Shown: piece after piece, positions 62,303 through 64,000 of the stretch | Position numbering within the stretch: position 1 is the first letter of the stretch | Layout of the letters: each line of letters begins with the position of its first letter | Origin: Candidatus Zhuqueibacterota bacterium | GTDB taxonomy: Bacteria; Zhuqueibacterota; Zhuqueibacteria; Residuimicrobiales; Krinioviventaceae | Reading direction: 5' to 3' | Assembly: GCA_016928775.1 (NCBI GenBank) | Contig: JAFGKD010000020.1 | Coordinates: 1 to 64,000, forward strand | Length of the DNA stretch: 64,000 nucleotides | The notes under the pieces: generated by a model | Told to the model about the DNA's origin: nothing | The model's database searches: none | Seen by the model: the letters and a program-made list of their open reading frames with translations, nothing else | Translations under genes and position numbers: made by a program

Positions 62303-62758
62303 ATGCTTTCAACAACAGAAGAATTTGTTTCCTGGATGCAGCACGAGGTGCATCCACAGTTGATAGAATTGCTCAAGACAACTGAAACGGACATCCTCGA
62401 CGTTTGGCGAAATATCTATGCAAAGTACAGCGACTTCAGGGGTGACTATAGTATGCTCAATCTCTCCGGGAAACTCGGCAAAGCTGTTCCGGAGTTTATG
62501 CAATTGGCGCGTCGGTTGCCAGCGCTCGACAGTGGCCAAAAAAGAAAATTTTTTGTGAGCGAGAATATTTTATGTCTGTATCGTTTGATAGATGGCGGGG
62601 AAACCGGTACGGAGAAAAATATAGCCACCGCAGCAGCGGCTGCAGGGATGCCGATATTTGTCGAGGACACTGATTTTGAAGAGCAGTTTGTGCGGCCTTT
62701 GGCGGAACAGGCCATTGAGCAGTCTTATAGCGTGTGGAAGAGTGTGGGAGTTGTCTGA
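62303..62758 (+). CDS. Hypothetical 151-aa protein, last gene of the PKS-NRPS run
   Basis: This soluble-looking 151-residue protein, rich in helices, begins 'MLSTTEEFVSWMQHEVHPQL' and contains 'ATAAAAAGMPIFVEDTDFEE'. It has no signal peptide, membrane segment or cysteine pair and no motif I can assign. It is 12 bases after the small membrane protein and converges with the ATP-grasp gene, so it is the last member of the + strand cluster. Codon use looks like that of its neighbours. Confidence 0.7.
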   Translation: MLSTTEEFVSWMQHEVHPQLIELLKTTETDILDVWRNIYAKYSDFRGDYSMLNLSGKLGKAVPEFMQLARRLPALDSGQKRKFFVSENILCLYRLIDGGETGTEKNIATAAAAAGMPIFVEDTDFEEQFVRPLAEQAIEQSYSVWKSVGVV

Positions 62759-62821
62759 ATCTCCAGATGATGTAAAATCATGAGTCCCTCGATGTGCAGA
62801 GACGCTGCTGCCGGGAGTATT

Positions 62822-63646
62822 TCATGCAGCGCGTCGTCTGTTCCTTGCGGGACGCGGTATTTGTGGTTCTTGACTAAAGTGACTTTCGTGCCACAGGTAA
62901 TCATAGATCAGTTTATTGCCATCAATGCCTTTTTCGCGTAATCCCTGATTGCCAAATAGCCGGTTGAACTCAAAGATATAAAAATGGCCGTTGATATCCG
63001 CAACATCAAATCCGGCATGATTAATAGCCAGTTGCTGTGCCAGCCACTCAATCCAGACGAGGGCTTGAAGAGGTACCTCATCATGTAAAATTTCTCCACC
63101 CTGGGCGACATTCGTATGAAATCGTCCCGGCGTCTGGGCGCGCCAATAACCCGTAACAGCCTTGCGTCCGATCACCACAATGCGCATATCGCGCTGGATC
63201 GGGAGTGCTTCTTGCACATAGAGCACATCTTTGTACAAACAATATTCTCGCCACTGCTTTTTATTTTCGATCAGAAAGACACCGTGTCCGGAGCTGTTTT
63301 TCACTTCCTTGGCGACAAAAGGAAAAGAAAAAAAATCGTGAATAATCCGCTCCTGATTTTCCGGCGTATTGCTGAGAATATGTGTTTCCGGAACATGCTG
63401 TGGTGCCACTGCAGTCAATGCACGTGTCATTTCTATCTTGTTATGGCCAAGATGGTAGGTGGCCATACTCGGAAAGATCCGTTTGTGCAGCACATAAAAT
63501 AAAATATTGACTTGCCAATATTCCGGAAAGAGTATCCAGTCCACCTCGCGCAAAAGTGACAATTGATTGTAAAAATTTTTCGACGCCACATGACGGGTAT
63601 TGGGCATGTTGACGGTTCGGAAAGGATCAAACGAAACGAGTTTCAT
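62822..63646 (-). CDS. ATP-grasp protein, RimK-like
   Basis: This 274-residue cytosolic ATP-grasp protein matches RimK/glutathione-synthase-like ligases: 'FPSMATYHLGHNKIEMTRAL', 'FPFVAKEVKNSSGHGVFLIE' (ATP-binding lysine loop), 'YVQEALPIQRDMRIVVIGRK' and the metal-binding end 'FDVADINGHFYIFEFNRLFG', although the usual ENxxP end is changed to 'EFNRLFG'. Such enzymes join a carboxylate to an amine or amino acid using ATP. It is convergent with the PKS-NRPS genes, so a link to that pathway is only possible, not shown. No ribosome site is visible before the ATG. Confidence 0.83.
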   Translation of the reverse strand: MKLVSFDPFRTVNMPNTRHVASKNFYNQLSLLREVDWILFPEYWQVNILFYVLHKRIFPSMATYHLGHNKIEMTRALTAVAPQHVPETHILSNTPENQERIIHDFFSFPFVAKEVKNSSGHGVFLIENKKQWREYCLYKDVLYVQEALPIQRDMRIVVIGRKAVTGYWRAQTPGRFHTNVAQGGEILHDEVPLQALVWIEWLAQQLAINHAGFDVADINGHFYIFEFNRLFGNQGLREKGIDGNKLIYDYLWHESHFSQEPQIPRPARNRRRAA

Positions 63647-63702
63647 ATATTTTTAGTTATATCATGCCGAATTTTTGAATTTTTAGACGGCACTATTATG
63701 GC

Positions 63703-63736
63703 AAAAAAGCGGCATGCCCTAAGGCACACCGCTTTT
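63703..63736 (-). terminator. Rho-independent terminator after the ATPase proteolipid gene
   Basis: The stem AAAAGCGG/CCGCTTTT with an inner TGCC/GGCA pair and a CTAA loop is followed on the - strand by a run of T (A-run at 63703-63708). It lies 20 bases past the stop of the proteolipid gene, and fits an intrinsic terminator separating it from the ATP-grasp gene. Confidence 0.75.
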
Positions 63737-63755
63737 GTTTGATTCGCTGCAAAAT

Positions 63756-64000
63756 TTACGAAGGGAGAGCTGTCATTGCAAACACCATGACAAACAGCGC
63801 CACAGTTTCGATCACGCCGACGACCATAATATAATTGCCAAATCCTTTGCCGGTTTCGGCCAAGGCATCCGAGGCTTTGGCGCCAGCTTTGCCCTGCATA
63901 TAGGCTGACAATCCGATGGCGAATCCAGCTACAGCGCCAAGCAGCACTTGCCAGCCGTAAGCCTCTGCGGGTATCTCAGCGTTTTGAATAGCGTTGCGCA
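63756..64000 (-). CDS. V/A-type ATPase proteolipid (subunit K/c), C-terminal part, 5' end outside window
   Basis: The frame is open to the right edge of the window on the - strand, giving about 81 visible residues ending 'NYIMVVGVIETVALFVMVFA' and TALPS. Two hydrophobic hairpin helices and the membrane glutamate in 'GVIETVALF' are typical of the rotor ring proteolipid, where that acid carries the ion. A Gly/Ala-rich loop ('GKAGAKASDALAETGKGFG') lies between the helices, as in subunit K of V/A-type ATPases. The rest of the operon should lie to the right. Confidence 0.82.
   Translation of the reverse strand, partial: RNAIQNAEIPAEAYGWQVLLGAVAGFAIGLSAYMQGKAGAKASDALAETGKGFGNYIMVVGVIETVALFVMVFAMTALPS

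Noticed and set aside
62822-63646. ATP-grasp gene as a member of the PKS-NRPS cluster
   Set aside because: It is on the opposite strand and convergent; no sequence evidence ties it to the pathway.

Overview
The window reads as a chromosomal piece of a Gram-negative bacterium, most likely from the FCB superphylum (Calditrichota or KSB1-like; this placement is inference). The main evidence is a secreted protein ending in a 'NYPNPFN' FlgD-like/type IX-type sorting tail (37726-39879), many PQQ-like beta-propellers of the 'WRGPxRDG' type, lipoproteins, DUF1080, GH78 and LamG proteins, and the C-terminal end of a V/A-type ATPase proteolipid gene at the right edge. Coding density is high and many genes are coupled by ATGA overlaps. 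No rRNA, tRNA or CRISPR array was seen.

Left third (1-23666, all + strand). Four tandem PQQ-like propeller genes (the first cut by the window edge) lead into an unusual redox locus. It encodes an anchored NHL-type propeller with a Cys-Cys motif, an 82-aa Tat-like Cys-rich protein, a Tat-exported polyferredoxin, a NosR/NapH-like membrane polyferredoxin, a membrane-anchored propeller, a NuoE/NuoF/ferredoxin fusion, and a GltD-like flavoprotein with a NuoG-type 2Fe-2S head but no pyridine-nucleotide-binding domain. A REP-associated tyrosine transposase with paired palindromes sits between the last two. My inference is a membrane-spanning chain linking cytosolic NAD(P)H to exported ferredoxins. 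It is followed by a membrane/EEP-phosphatase fusion, a propeller lipoprotein, a glycosyltransferase, another propeller, and a LolD-type ABC ATPase with a 1092-aa FtsX-type permease.

Middle (23800-42640). A rex-serC-serA operon (redox repressor plus serine biosynthesis) has a candidate promoter and a Rex-like palindrome. The opposite strand then carries glpK-sialidase-DUF1080, an operon of a 62-aa protein, a cobalamin-type radical SAM protein and a LarA-like nickel-pincer racemase, a PpiC-type lipoprotein foldase, a DUF4097 protein, a GNAT acetyltransferase and a Tat-exported TIM-barrel protein. A + strand YCF48/cohesin-like/sorting-tail protein and a GH78 alpha-L-rhamnosidase with a perfect-consensus sigma70 promoter close this part.

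Right third (42896-62758, + strand). A 3114-aa protein begins with what looks like a VHL beta domain, carries nine and a half LamG domains, and ends in beta-rich and coiled-coil regions. It lies directly upstream of a one-module type I PKS (KS-AT-DH-KR-ACP), a TubC-docked NRPS module (C-A-PCP-TE) and two small unknown genes. This looks like a compact hybrid biosynthetic cluster. By eye the adenylation pocket fits a non-alpha-amino acid, with beta-alanine the closest remembered code. An ATP-grasp gene and the ATPase proteolipid gene follow on the - strand.

The strongest candidates for something undescribed are the giant VHL/LamG protein with its PKS-NRPS pair, the propeller-polyferredoxin-NuoEF-truncated flavoprotein locus, and the LarA/radical-SAM pair. 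All functions are read from sequence motifs by eye; no database search was run.
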